38,565 bases of DNA from an uncultured Pseudomonadota bacterium (GTDB taxonomy: Bacteria > Pseudomonadota > Gammaproteobacteria > Steroidobacterales > Steroidobacteraceae): the NCBI GenBank assembly GCA_946479515.1, contig CAMLGF010000033.1, positions 1 to 38,565 on the forward strand, given 5' to 3'. Each line of letters starts with the position of its first letter. The first letter of the stretch is position 1. Position numbers and translations under genes: made by a program. Of the stretch, positions 7,452-15,489 are shown one piece after another. Below the pieces are notes generated by a model that was not told the origin of the DNA, made no database searches, and was given only the letters and a program-made list of their open reading frames with translations.

Positions 7452-9049
7452 GCGGCACCACCAGCTACGACGTGGTCATCGTGGGCGGCGGCCACAACGG
7501 CCTCACCTGCGCGTGCTACCTGGCCAAGGCGGGCCTAGCGGTGGGCGTCTTCGAACGCCGCGAGGTACTCGGCGGTGCCGCGGTCACCGAGGAATTCCAC
7601 CCCGGCTTCCGCAATTCCACCGCCAGCTACACCGTCAGCCTGCTCAACCCCAAGGTGATCCGCGACCTGCGCCTCGTCGATCACGGGCTCAAGGTGCTCG
7701 AGCGACCAATGCAGAATTTCCTGCCCCTGCCCGATGGACGCGCGCTCACCGCGGGACCGGACGGCGCGCGCACCTCGGCCTCGGTCCGCGCGTTCTCCGC
7801 GCGCGATGCGGACCGATTGCCCTCCTACCACCAGATGCTCGATGCCGCCGTGCAGTTGCTGCGCGCGCAATTGCTGGAAACGCCGCCAGCCGATCCGCGC
7901 CGGATGCGCGACCTGTGGAGCACCATCAAGCTCGGCCGTCACCTGCGCAAGCTGGCTCCGGCCGTGCAACGCGACATCCACGAGCTGTTCACGCGCAGCG
8001 CCGGCGACTTGTTAGATCACTGGTTCGAGAGCGACGCCGTCAAGGCGCTGTATGGCTTCGACGCCGTGGTGGGAAGTTATGCGAGCCCGTATACGCCCGG
8101 CAGCGCATACGTGCTGCTGCATCATGTGTTCGGCGAAGTGAACGGCAAGACCGGCGTGTGGGGACACGCCCTGGGCGGCATGGGAGCGATCACGCAGGCC
8201 ATGGCCGCCGAGGCGCGACGACTCGGCGTGACGCTCGAAACCGAAGCGCCCGCGAAGCGCATCGTCGTCGAGAACCGGCGTGCCACCGCGGTGGAACTCG
8301 AAGATGGCCGCGTGATCCGGGCTCGAGTGGTCGCCGCGAACATCGGTCCCAAGCCGCTGTACCTGCGCCTGCTCGCCGACGCGCCGCTGCCCGCGGAACT
8401 GCGCGCGCGCATCGAACGACTGCGGATGGGTTCGGCCACCTTCCGCATGAACGTGGCGCTGGCGGAATTGCCGAAATTCCATGCCGCACCGCGCGACGAC
8501 GGCGGTGCGCATCTCGGCTCCGGCATCATCCTGGCGCCCTCGCTGCAATACATGGATCACGCCTTCGCCACCGCGCGGCTGGAAGGCATCTCCCGCGAGC
8601 CCATCGTCGAGATGCTCATCCCATCGACACTGGATCAGACACTTGCGCCGCAGGGGGCCCACGTCGCCTCACTGTTTTGTCAGCATTTCTCCTACACCCT
8701 CCCGGGGGGCCGCGACTGGCGTCAGGAGAAGCAGAGTGCAATCGACCGCATCTTCGCGACGGTGGATTCTTATGCGCCCAATTTCCGGGCCAGCATCCTC
8801 GGTCATTCCGCGCTGAGCCCGCTCGACCTCGAAGAGAAACTCGGCCTGGCCGGCGGCGACATCTTCCACGGATCGTTAGGCCTCGATCAGCTCTGGGCGG
8901 CGCGGCCGATGTTAGGCTACGGCGATTATCGTACGCCGTTCAAGGGCCTGTATCTGTGCGGCTCGGGCGCGCATCCCGGCGGCGGCGTCACGGGAATTCC
9001 CGGCCACAATGCCGCGCGGGAAATTCTGCGAGATGGCATGCCCGATTGA
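7433..9049 (+). CDS. FAD-dependent phytoene dehydrogenase/PYROXD2-like oxidoreductase
   Basis: This flavoprotein of about 538 residues has an N-terminal Rossmann FAD-binding motif ([20 protein letters not shown]) followed by the [15 protein letters not shown] segment. It also has the C-terminal second FAD motif [18 protein letters not shown], which characterises the phytoene desaturase-like group related to human PYROXD2. The substrate is unknown; no other carotenoid gene is nearby. The start is uncertain: GTG at 7433 has TGAGGA 10 bases upstream, while a TTG at 7424 would add three residues. Either start lies inside the lexA promoter region, so the promoter of this gene must overlap the lexA leader. 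The gene ends before a 200-base gap. Confidence 0.9.
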   Translation: MNLSRSSGTTSYDVVIVGGGHNGLTCACYLAKAGLAVGVFERREVLGGAAVTEEFHPGFRNSTASYTVSLLNPKVIRDLRLVDHGLKVLERPMQNFLPLPDGRALTAGPDGARTSASVRAFSARDADRLPSYHQMLDAAVQLLRAQLLETPPADPRRMRDLWSTIKLGRHLRKLAPAVQRDIHELFTRSAGDLLDHWFESDAVKALYGFDAVVGSYASPYTPGSAYVLLHHVFGEVNGKTGVWGHALGGMGAITQAMAAEARRLGVTLETEAPAKRIVVENRRATAVELEDGRVIRARVVAANIGPKPLYLRLLADAPLPAELRARIERLRMGSATFRMNVALAELPKFHAAPRDDGGAHLGSGIILAPSLQYMDHAFATARLEGISREPIVEMLIPSTLDQTLAPQGAHVASLFCQHFSYTLPGGRDWRQEKQSAIDRIFATVDSYAPNFRASILGHSALSPLDLEEKLGLAGGDIFHGSLGLDQLWAARPMLGYGDYRTPFKGLYLCGSGAHPGGGVTGIPGHNAAREILRDGMPD

Positions 9050-9085
9050 TTTCTGTTAGCTGACCTAATAGGTTCGGACTCGCCA

Positions 9086-9198
9086 CTGTCGCTACAGGAC
9101 GACAGAAAAAAAATTCTCGTTGCAAACAACTCGCGAATTTGTTGCAGTAGCGCCCGCCTAATGGACGTCAACCTTCACTCAGATCGCATTCGATGCGA
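9086..9198. repeat. Three inverted repeats upstream of the alanine-zipper lipoprotein gene
   Basis: The 9050-9248 gap contains three palindromes. CTGTCG/CGACAG lies at 9086-9105 (8-base loop), followed by an A8 run. TGCAAACAA/TTGTTGCA lies at 9121-9146 with one extra A in the left arm. TCGCAT-TCG-ATGCGA is a perfect short hairpin at 9184-9198. The first has its A-run on the wrong side for a plus-strand terminator, so operators or leader structure for the lipoprotein gene are more likely. No clear -35/-10 pair was identified. Confidence 0.5.
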
Positions 9199-9248
9199 GT
9201 TGATGGCGAAGCTGACTTGCTCAACCACCAATAAGGGGATTGATCGTT

Positions 9249-9560
9249 ATGAAGAGTGCGATTATCAAGGTTGCTGCCGTTGCAGCGTTCACGATGTTGG
9301 CCGGCTGCCAGGACCTGAAGCCCCTGCAGGCCGATGTGGATAACCTCAAGCAACAGGTGAGCCGCCTCCAGGCCGATCTCGCCGCCGCCAAGAGCTCCGC
9401 AGACGCCGCCAATGCGGCTGCGCAGTCGGCTTCTTCCACCGCCAGCGGTGCGCAGAGCGCTGCCAACCAGGCCCTGGCCGCCGCGCAGGCTTCGCAGTCC
9501 TGCTGCGACGCGACCAACGAGAAGATCGACCGGATGTTCCGTCGCTCGATCTCGAAGTAA
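9249..9560 (+). CDS. Lpp/OprI-like alanine-zipper lipoprotein
   Basis: This small lipoprotein has 103 residues, with a signal peptide ending in the lipobox LAGC (Cys20). The mature part is one long coiled coil rich in Ala at heptad core positions (ADVDNLKQQVSRLQADLAAA, then repeated SAANQALAAAQASQ units), ending RRSISK. Lpp and OprI have the same plan: a trimeric helix anchored in the outer membrane with a C-terminal Lys that can be joined to peptidoglycan, and the terminal Lys103 fits. A vicinal Cys85-Cys86 pair near the C-terminus is absent from E. coli Lpp. The ATG at 9249 is chosen over a GTG-type start three codons earlier because AAGGGG is well placed. A strong terminator follows. Confidence 0.82.
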   Translation: MKSAIIKVAAVAAFTMLAGCQDLKPLQADVDNLKQQVSRLQADLAAAKSSADAANAAAQSASSTASGAQSAANQALAAAQASQSCCDATNEKIDRMFRRSISK

Positions 9561-9564
9561 GAGT

Positions 9565-9584
9565 CTCTTCTCTGCCGAGAAGAG
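9565..9584 (+). other. Perfect hairpin directly after the lipoprotein stop codon
   Basis: CTCTTCTC (9565-9572), loop TGCC, GAGAAGAG (9577-9584) form an 8-bp stem beginning four bases after the TAA. It lies 18 bases before the terminator stem and lacks its own T run. It may protect the 3' end of an abundant lipoprotein mRNA; that role is inferred. Confidence 0.6.
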
Positions 9585-9602
9585 CGAACCTTGCTCTGAA
9601 GA

Positions 9603-9631
9603 ACGCCGCGCTCCGCGCGGCGTTTTTTTTT
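9603..9631 (+). terminator. Rho-independent terminator of the lipoprotein gene
   Basis: ACGCCGCGC (9603-9611), loop TCC, GCGCGGCGT (9615-9623) give a perfect 9-bp GC-rich stem followed by a run of nine T through 9631. It ends the single-gene lipoprotein transcript; the next gene lies on the opposite strand. Confidence 0.93.
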
Positions 9632-9681
9632 CGCCTGCCGCCCGGCCCTCACGGTTTGCCGTGCGACGGCCCGCGGGGGGA

Positions 9682-10758
9682 TCAATCCTGTGGTGCGGGT
9701 TGCAGCCAGAAGCGGAAGGTGGCGCCGTGGTTCACCGCTGCCTCGGCTTGGATATCGCCGCCATGCCGCCGAATGATGCGGCGAACCGTTGCCAGACCCA
9801 GTCCATGGCCGGCGAACTCGTCCTGGCGGTGCAGGCGCGTGAACGGCTGGAACAGTCGTTCGGCATGGGCCATGTCGAACCCGGCCCCGTTGTCGCTGAC
9901 GCACAGCCAGGAGCGGCCGTCTCGAGTCTCGGAATAGAAGCGCACCGTGGGGCTGTCGATGCGGCCCGTGTACTTCCAGGCATTGCCCAACAGAGTGCGC
10001 AACACCACCATCATCAGGCGCACATCACCCCAGGCGGTGAGCCCCGGTTCCACCTGGACGTCCACGGCGCGAGCATTCCGCGCGTGCCGCAAATCGTACA
10101 AGGCCATGTCTGCCAGCATGGAGAGATCCAGGTTCTCGCAATGCATTTCGGCGCGCCCGGCCCGTGACAGGGCGAGCAGCGCATCGATGAGTCCCTCCAT
10201 GCGATCCGCGGCGCGCACGATCTCCTTGAGAAAGGACTTGCCTTCCTCGTTGAGGGATGCGGCGCATTCGTCGTCGAGGGCTTCCGTGAATCCCTTGAGT
10301 ATCCGCAGCGGTCCACGCAGATCGTGGCCGGCTGCGGACATGAAGGTCTCGACTTCCTTGTTGGCCGCCGCGATCTCCTGCTCCCAGTCGCTCAGGTCCT
10401 CGATGGTCGCCATCAGGGGAGCAGTGACGTCGAGCGTGGGCACGAAATGCACGCGGGCGATGAAATTGTTCCCGTCCGGACGGCGCACGGCGACGCGCCG
10501 ATGGGTGACGCCCTGCGCAACCGCGAAGGCGCCACGCAATTCGGGCAGAAACGACACCATCGCGGCCCCGACCAGTTGCGCAGTGCCGCAGCGAAACAGC
10601 GCCAGCGCCGCGGCATTGGCGGCCACGATGACGCCGTCGGGTCCATAGAGAAGCGAGGCGACCGGGTACGCGGCGAACAGCGGATGCAGTTTTGCCGTTT
10701 CCGCTGCCGGTTCCGTCACGGTTTCCACTTCGAGGATCTGGGCCACGAGATTCGCCAT
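9682..10758 (-). CDS. PAS-domain sensor histidine kinase
   Basis: This soluble kinase of 358 residues has no membrane segment. A PAS-like domain (about 25-125, LFAAYPVASLLYGPDGVIVAAN split here as LFAAYPVASLLYG and DGVIVAANAAALALF) is followed by a short coiled linker. The dimerisation/phosphoacceptor helix has His145 in AAGHDLRGPLRIL. The HATPase domain has N box LLGNAWKYT, G1 DNGAGFD, F box LFQPFTRLH and G2 GHGLGLATV. The LRGPLR form of the H box is typical of phytochrome-type and related cytosolic kinases. No response regulator is co-transcribed; the gene faces the receiver/kinase operon starting at 11029 on the other strand, a likely partner. The signal is unknown. Confidence 0.9.
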   Translation of the reverse strand: MANLVAQILEVETVTEPAAETAKLHPLFAAYPVASLLYGPDGVIVAANAAALALFRCGTAQLVGAAMVSFLPELRGAFAVAQGVTHRRVAVRRPDGNNFIARVHFVPTLDVTAPLMATIEDLSDWEQEIAAANKEVETFMSAAGHDLRGPLRILKGFTEALDDECAASLNEEGKSFLKEIVRAADRMEGLIDALLALSRAGRAEMHCENLDLSMLADMALYDLRHARNARAVDVQVEPGLTAWGDVRLMMVVLRTLLGNAWKYTGRIDSPTVRFYSETRDGRSWLCVSDNGAGFDMAHAERLFQPFTRLHRQDEFAGHGLGLATVRRIIRRHGGDIQAEAAVNHGATFRFWLQPAPQD

Positions 10759-10958
10759 ATGCCTGTCGCGATATCCATCGGCAGCTCGCGGTCAGTCTGG
10801 ATAGCCGGGAACGAAAACTTTGTGTCCGGCGGCTCAATCCGGGCGCCCGCGGGGTTCAGGCGCCACAGGGCCGGCCGATATGTGAACGGGTTCGCCCGCG
10901 GCGGCAATGTCGCGCCGTGTCTAAGGTATTGGCCGCAAAGGCCGATATGACTGCGTGT

Positions 10959-10983
10959 GGCGTAGTGCCGGGATGTCTACGCC
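10959..10983 (+). other. Inverted repeat upstream of the receiver-kinase operon
   Basis: GGCGTAG (10959-10965) and CTACGCC (10977-10983) form perfect 7-base arms around an 11-base spacer, in the 270-base divergent region between the two kinase genes. It could be an operator or a leader stem. Nothing else that I can support was found in this gap. Confidence 0.4.
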
Positions 10984-11028
10984 ACCGTGAACGACTGTCG
11001 TCCCGAATTGCCAGGACAGAACGCGCCG

Positions 11029-12657
11029 ATGAGCACCAGCGAATTCGAATTGAAGAACATCCGCTTGTTGTTAGTGGAAGACAATCCCGCCGACGCGCGC
11101 GTGGTCGAGCGGCATCTCAAGGACGCCGGACTGAACCATGTCGTCACCGATACCGTCCAGACCGCGAGCGAAGCCGCGACGCGATTGCAGCAGGTCGAAT
11201 ACGACCTGGTGCTGCTCGATCTCGGCCTGCCGGATGCGCAGGGCCTGCAGGCGCTGCGCGCGCTCAAGGCGGTGGCCGATCTCACCCCGATCATCGTTCT
11301 GACCGGGTCCGACGATTACAAGCAGGGACTCATCGCGGTGCGCGAAGGCGCGCAGGACTATCTGGAGAAGCGCCGCGTGAACGCCGGCATGCTCTCGCGC
11401 ATCGTCTCCTATTCGGTGGAGCGCAACAGTTTCCACCGCGACCTGGTGCGGGCCACGCGCCGCTACCAGGATCTCTTCAACAACGTGCCGGTGGCGCTGT
11501 TCACCGCCAATCACGACGGCAGCCTGAAGACCGCCAATGCGGCCTTCGTGAAGCTCATCGGCTCGGCCGGCGTGCCGACACCGAGGATCAACTTCCTCGA
11601 TCTGCTGTTCGAACCCGGCCGGCGCGCGCATTTCCTCGATCTCATGTCACGGCAACGCACCGTGGAAGGCTGGGAGACCTCCATCCGCGACGCCAAGGGC
11701 TGCGAGCTGCACGTGATCGTCAATGCCGCGCCGCTGTACGACGCCACCCAGGCCCTCGATGGCTGGGAAGGCTGCGTCACCGATATCTCCATGCTCAAGC
11801 AGACGCTCGAGGAGCGCGATCGCCTCGAGGACAATCTGCGCCAGGCACAGAAGCTCGAGGCCATCGGCCAGCTCGCCGCGGGCATCGCGCACGAGATCAA
11901 TACGCCGACCCAGTACGTGGGCGACAACCTGCGCTTCCTCAAGGAGTCGTTCGGCGAGCTCGATTCGGTCATCGAGCAGCTCGTCGAGGCGGGCGGCGGC
12001 GAGGCACGCAAGGCGCTCGAGGATGCCGATTTCGATTACCTCAAGGAGGAAATCCCGCGCGCACTCAATCAGTCGCTGGAAGGCGTGGACCGCGTGGCCA
12101 AGATCGTGCGCGCGATGAAGGAATTCTCGCACCCGGCGCGCGAGAAGACGGCGACCGACCTGAATCGCGCCATCCAGAGCACCATTACGGTTGCCAGCAA
12201 CGAATGGAAATACGTCGCCGAGATGGACATGGATCTCGATGCCAACCTGCCCTCGGTGCATTGCTCGCCGGCCGAGTTCAACCAGGTGGTGCTGAACATG
12301 ATCGTGAATGCCGCGCACGCGATCAGCGACGTGGTCGGTGACGGCGGCAAGGGCAAGGGCAAGATCCGCGTCAAGACCCGGGCCGAGGGCGACTGGGCCG
12401 TGGTCGAGATCGGCGACACGGGCTCGGGCATGCCCACTCACGTGCAACAGCGGATATTCGAGCCGTTCTTCACGACCAAGGAAGTCGGCAAGGGCACCGG
12501 CCAGGGGCTGGCCATCGCCCACAACGTCATCGTCGACAAGCACGGCGGCACGATCAAGGTGCTGAGCGCGCCGGGTCAGGGCACCACGTTCATCATCCGC
12601 CTGCCGATCGGCGGCACCAAGACGGAAGCCGATGCCACGGCGGGAGCCGCCGCGTGA
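11029..12657 (+). CDS. Hybrid response regulator / PAS / histidine kinase
   Basis: The protein has 542 residues from MSTSEFELKN. An N-terminal receiver domain (LLLVEDNPADAR; phosphoacceptor Asp64 in LVLLDLGLPD; conserved Lys in DYLEKRR) leads to a PAS domain (RYQDLFNNVPVALFTAN, split here as RYQDLFNNVP and VALFTANHDG). A kinase core follows with His288 in AAGIAHEINTPTQYVGDNL, N box LNMIVNAAHAI, G1 GDTGSGMP, F box IFEPFFTTK and G2 GKGTGQGLAIA. It belongs to the soluble kinases in which a receiver controls the kinase. A GTG 42 bases upstream is an alternative start; I prefer the ATG because a hairpin lies just before the GTG. The last codon overlaps the next gene as GTGA, so the products are made together. 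Confidence 0.9.
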   Translation: MSTSEFELKNIRLLLVEDNPADARVVERHLKDAGLNHVVTDTVQTASEAATRLQQVEYDLVLLDLGLPDAQGLQALRALKAVADLTPIIVLTGSDDYKQGLIAVREGAQDYLEKRRVNAGMLSRIVSYSVERNSFHRDLVRATRRYQDLFNNVPVALFTANHDGSLKTANAAFVKLIGSAGVPTPRINFLDLLFEPGRRAHFLDLMSRQRTVEGWETSIRDAKGCELHVIVNAAPLYDATQALDGWEGCVTDISMLKQTLEERDRLEDNLRQAQKLEAIGQLAAGIAHEINTPTQYVGDNLRFLKESFGELDSVIEQLVEAGGGEARKALEDADFDYLKEEIPRALNQSLEGVDRVAKIVRAMKEFSHPAREKTATDLNRAIQSTITVASNEWKYVAEMDMDLDANLPSVHCSPAEFNQVVLNMIVNAAHAISDVVGDGGKGKGKIRVKTRAEGDWAVVEIGDTGSGMPTHVQQRIFEPFFTTKEVGKGTGQGLAIAHNVIVDKHGGTIKVLSAPGQGTTFIIRLPIGGTKTEADATAGAAA

Positions 12658-13880
12658 GCGCGATCCGGGTCCTGTTCGTCGACGATGAGCCGCGCGTGCT
12701 CGAGGGCTTGAAGCGCATGCTTCGACCGAAGCGCAATGAGTGGCAGATGACCTTCGTCGGCTCCGCCGCCGAGGCGCTGACCACGCTCAAGAAGGAACCC
12801 TGCGAAGTGGTGGTCACCGACATGCGCATGCCCGGCATGAACGGCGCCGAGCTGCTCGAGGTGGTGCAGAGGGAATACCCCGATACCATCCGGCTGATTC
12901 TCTCCGGCCAGGCGGAAACCGAATCCGTGATGAAGGCGCTGGGCGTATCGCACCAGTTCCTCTCCAAGCCCTGCGACGCCGAGGTCCTGCAGGGAACGAT
13001 TTCGCGCGCCTTCGCGCTGCGCGATCTCGCCGGCAGCGAGCAGGTCAAGGGGCTGGTCGCTCGCATCAACAAACTACCCACCCTGCCCTCCAGCTATCAG
13101 CGCCTGGTCGAGGTGCTGAAATCGCAGAACTCCAGCATCGACGACGTGGCCGAGGTGATCTCCACTGATCCGGCGATGACGGCGCGGCTGCTCAAGCTGG
13201 TCAACTCGGCCTACTTCGGCCTGCAGAAGCCGGTGGCCGACGTGGCACGCGCCGGTGCGTTGCTCGGCCTCGATCGCATCATGGCGCTGGTGCTCGGCCA
13301 GGGCATCTTCTCCGACTGCGATGCGCCAAAGGTCGAGGGCTTCAGCATGGAAGGGCTGTGGCAGCACAGCGTGAGCACCGCGGCCGCCGCGCATCGCATC
13401 GCCACCGCCGAGCAGATGGACAAGGACACGATCGCCGCTGCCTTCCTCGCCGGCATGCTGCACGACATCGGCAAGCTGGTGCTCGCCATGGGGCTGCCGG
13501 AGCAGTATTCCAAGGTTCTCAAGCAGGCCCAGACCGGGCGTCCGGGCGAGTTGCAGCAGATCGAGATGCTGGAGCTGCGCGCCTCGCACACCGACGTGGG
13601 CGCCTATCTGGTCGGGCTCTGGGGCCTGCCCAACACCATCGCCGAAGCCATTGCCTATCACGAGGATCCGGCGCAATCGCGCAGCCAGACCTTCGGCCTG
13701 CCCGCCATCGTGCACGCGGCCGACCGCCTGGTCTACCGCCCCGACGTCACCGATCCGCGCTCGCCCGAGCTCGGCTTGAACGTCGCCTATTTCGAGAAAC
13801 ATGGCCGCATCGACCGCTGGAACACCTGGCGCGATGCGGTCGCCGCCGCCTCTGGTTTGCCGCCGGGATCACAGCCATGA
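12654..13880 (+). CDS. Receiver-HDOD signalling protein
   Basis: The protein has 408 residues. The receiver domain (VLFVDDEPRVLEGL; Asp56 in VVVTDMRMPGM; Lys in FLSKPCD) is followed by an HDOD domain from about residue 140 (INKLPTLPSSYQRLVEVL, then ISTDPAMTARLLKLVNSAYFG, split here as ISTDPAMTARLL and KLVNSAYFG). A His270-Asp271 pair is kept in MLHDIGKL. HDOD proteins resemble HD phosphohydrolases but are mostly regarded as non-catalytic regulators in signalling, motility or biofilm control. The GTG start at 12654 overlaps the kinase stop by four bases, and its own stop overlaps the next receiver gene, which makes a three-gene phosphorelay unit. The signal and output are unknown. Confidence 0.9.
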   Translation: MSAIRVLFVDDEPRVLEGLKRMLRPKRNEWQMTFVGSAAEALTTLKKEPCEVVVTDMRMPGMNGAELLEVVQREYPDTIRLILSGQAETESVMKALGVSHQFLSKPCDAEVLQGTISRAFALRDLAGSEQVKGLVARINKLPTLPSSYQRLVEVLKSQNSSIDDVAEVISTDPAMTARLLKLVNSAYFGLQKPVADVARAGALLGLDRIMALVLGQGIFSDCDAPKVEGFSMEGLWQHSVSTAAAAHRIATAEQMDKDTIAAAFLAGMLHDIGKLVLAMGLPEQYSKVLKQAQTGRPGELQQIEMLELRASHTDVGAYLVGLWGLPNTIAEAIAYHEDPAQSRSQTFGLPAIVHAADRLVYRPDVTDPRSPELGLNVAYFEKHGRIDRWNTWRDAVAAASGLPPGSQP

Positions 13881-14464
13881 AGAACGACAAAGCCAAACTA
13901 CTGCTCGTCGACGACGAGCCCAACCTGACTTCCGCCCTGGTGCGCAGCCTCGACCGGTCGCAGTTCGAGATCTTCACCGCGGACTCGGCCCAGCAGGGTC
14001 TCATGATCCTCGCCGGCCACGACATCGACGTGGTGGTCTCCGACGAGCGTATGCCGGGCATGACCGGCAGCCAGTTCCTCTCGGAGGTGCGCAAGCGCTG
14101 GCCGAATACCATCCGCATGATCCTCTCCGGCCAGGCGGACCTGGAAGCCGCCGTGCGCGCCATCAATGAGGGCGAGGTATATCGCTTCCTGCTGAAGCCC
14201 TGCCACCCCAAGGAACTGCAGATGACCATCCAGCAGGGACTGCAGCACAAGAAGCTGGTGGCGCAGAGCCGGCGCCTGCTCCAGGAACACATGAAGACCC
14301 AGAACCTGCTCGAAGAGCTCGAGCGGGCCAATCCGGGCATCACGCAGATCGAAATGGACGAGGACGGCGCCATCGTGATGGACGCCGAAGAAAGTGGCAA
14401 CGAGGACGTGCAGTCGCTGCTGGACGACCTCGAGCGGGAGATGTCGAAGGTGGCGCGAAGATAG
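13877..14464 (+). CDS. Response regulator with short helical C-terminus
   Basis: The protein has 195 residues from MKNDKAKLLLVDDEPNL. One receiver domain has phosphoacceptor Asp56 (VVVSDERMPGM), the T/S switch region ILSGQADLE and Lys in FLLKPCHP, like the receivers attached to HD-GYP proteins. After residue 125 there is no known output domain, only a helical, acidic tail (QEHMKTQNLLEELERAN ... DVQSLLDDLEREMSK). It is probably a phosphate shuttle or a protein-interaction output for the same relay. The ATG at 13877 overlaps the HDOD stop as ATGA, and I reject the much longer reading frame that begins inside the HDOD gene. It converges on fabH with 27 bases between them. Confidence 0.88.
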   Translation: MKNDKAKLLLVDDEPNLTSALVRSLDRSQFEIFTADSAQQGLMILAGHDIDVVVSDERMPGMTGSQFLSEVRKRWPNTIRMILSGQADLEAAVRAINEGEVYRFLLKPCHPKELQMTIQQGLQHKKLVAQSRRLLQEHMKTQNLLEELERANPGITQIEMDEDGAIVMDAEESGNEDVQSLLDDLEREMSKVARR

Positions 14465-14465
14465 C

Positions 14466-14480
14466 GCCGCGCGACGCGGC
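14466..14480. other. GC-rich hairpin between convergent genes
   Basis: GCCGCG-CGA-CGCGGC is a perfect 6-bp stem two bases after the receiver gene stop and 12 bases before the fabH stop. It has no T run on either side, so it is at best a weak bidirectional end. Confidence 0.4.
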
Positions 14481-14491
14481 ACGCCGGCTCT

Positions 14492-15466
14492 TCAGAACCG
14501 GACCAGCGCACTGCCCCAGGTGAATCCGCCGCCAAAGGCCTCCAGCAGCAGCAGGTCGCCGCGTTTCACGCGGCCGTCACGCACGCCGGTATCGAGTGCC
14601 AGCGGCACCGAGGCCGCCGAGGTGTTGCCGTGATCCTGTACGGTGAGGATCACCTTTTCCATCGGCAGCTCCAACCGCTTGGCCATGGCGCCGATGATGC
14701 GGATGTTCGCCTGATGCGGGATCAGCCAGTCGACCGCGCCTTTCTCCAGGCCGTTGGCCGCGAGCGCCTCGTCCACTGCGGCGCCGAGCTTGGTCACCGC
14801 CACCTTGAACACTTCGCTGCCGGCCATCTTGATGCTGACGTCGACCTTGTTGGTCCCGGGCGTCACCGCGAAACCGCGCGAGACGCCGCTGTCGATGTAC
14901 AGCAGATCCTTGTACTCGCCATCGGAATGCAGGTGCGTGCTCATGACGCCCGGTTCCGCCGACGGTTTGAGCACCACCGCACCGGCACCGTCACCGAACA
15001 GCACCGCCGTATTGCGGTCGCTCCAGTCGGTGATGCGCGAGAGCGTCTCGGAGCCGATCACCAGCGCGCACTTGGCTTCGCCCGCCTTCACGAACTTGTC
15101 GGCGATGGAGAGCGCATAGATGAAACCGCTGCAGGCGGTCTCGACGGAAAATGCCGGGCAACCCCGCGCGCCGAGGCGCGCCTGCAGCAACGTGCCGCAG
15201 TTGGGGAACACGAGATCGGGAGTGGTCGTGCCGAACACGATGAGGTCGACCTCCGCGGGCGTGATGCCGGCAGCCTCGATGGCACGTCGTGCGGCGTGCT
15301 CGGCCATGTCGACGGTAGTTTGACCGTCGGCCGCGATGTGGCGGCGTTCGATGCCGGTGCGCGTGCGGATCCACTCGTCGGTGGTATCCATCCGCTTCTC
15401 GAGATCGAAATTGGTGACGATCTTGTCCGGCAGGTAGGAGCCCGTGCCGGCGATGCGTGAGTACAT
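14492..15466 (-). CDS. fabH: Beta-ketoacyl-ACP synthase III
   Basis: FabH (324 residues) condenses acetyl-CoA with malonyl-ACP to start fatty acid synthesis in the cytoplasm. The thiolase-fold active-site triad is complete: Cys112 in VETACSGFIYAL, His251 in IPHQANIRI and Asn281 in DHGNTSAASVP. The N-terminus (YSRIAGTGSYLPDKIVTN) and the end (FGGGFTWGSALVRF) are typical. The ATG at 15464-15466 has AAAGGG about 7 bases upstream and follows plsX by 23 bases. In E. coli fabD, fabG and acpP follow fabH; here the operon stops and a receiver gene converges on it, so those genes must be elsewhere. Confidence 0.97.
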   Translation of the reverse strand: MYSRIAGTGSYLPDKIVTNFDLEKRMDTTDEWIRTRTGIERRHIAADGQTTVDMAEHAARRAIEAAGITPAEVDLIVFGTTTPDLVFPNCGTLLQARLGARGCPAFSVETACSGFIYALSIADKFVKAGEAKCALVIGSETLSRITDWSDRNTAVLFGDGAGAVVLKPSAEPGVMSTHLHSDGEYKDLLYIDSGVSRGFAVTPGTNKVDVSIKMAGSEVFKVAVTKLGAAVDEALAANGLEKGAVDWLIPHQANIRIIGAMAKRLELPMEKVILTVQDHGNTSAASVPLALDTGVRDGRVKRGDLLLLEAFGGGFTWGSALVRF

Positions 15467-15489
15467 GTCTGCCCTTTATGTGCCCGAGA

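Noticed and set aside
9086..9113. CTGTCG/CGACAG stem next to an A8 run as a terminator
   Set aside because: The A run follows the stem on the plus strand; on the minus strand the T run precedes the stem. Neither orientation makes a terminator.
9050..9248. tRNA or small RNA gene in the palindrome-rich gap
   Set aside because: The stems do not assemble into a cloverleaf, and no promoter-terminator pair encloses the region.
13358..14464. Long reading frame joining part of the HDOD gene with the last receiver
   Set aside because: Its first 173 codons are an out-of-frame shadow of the HDOD gene; the receiver clearly starts at the ATG at 13877.
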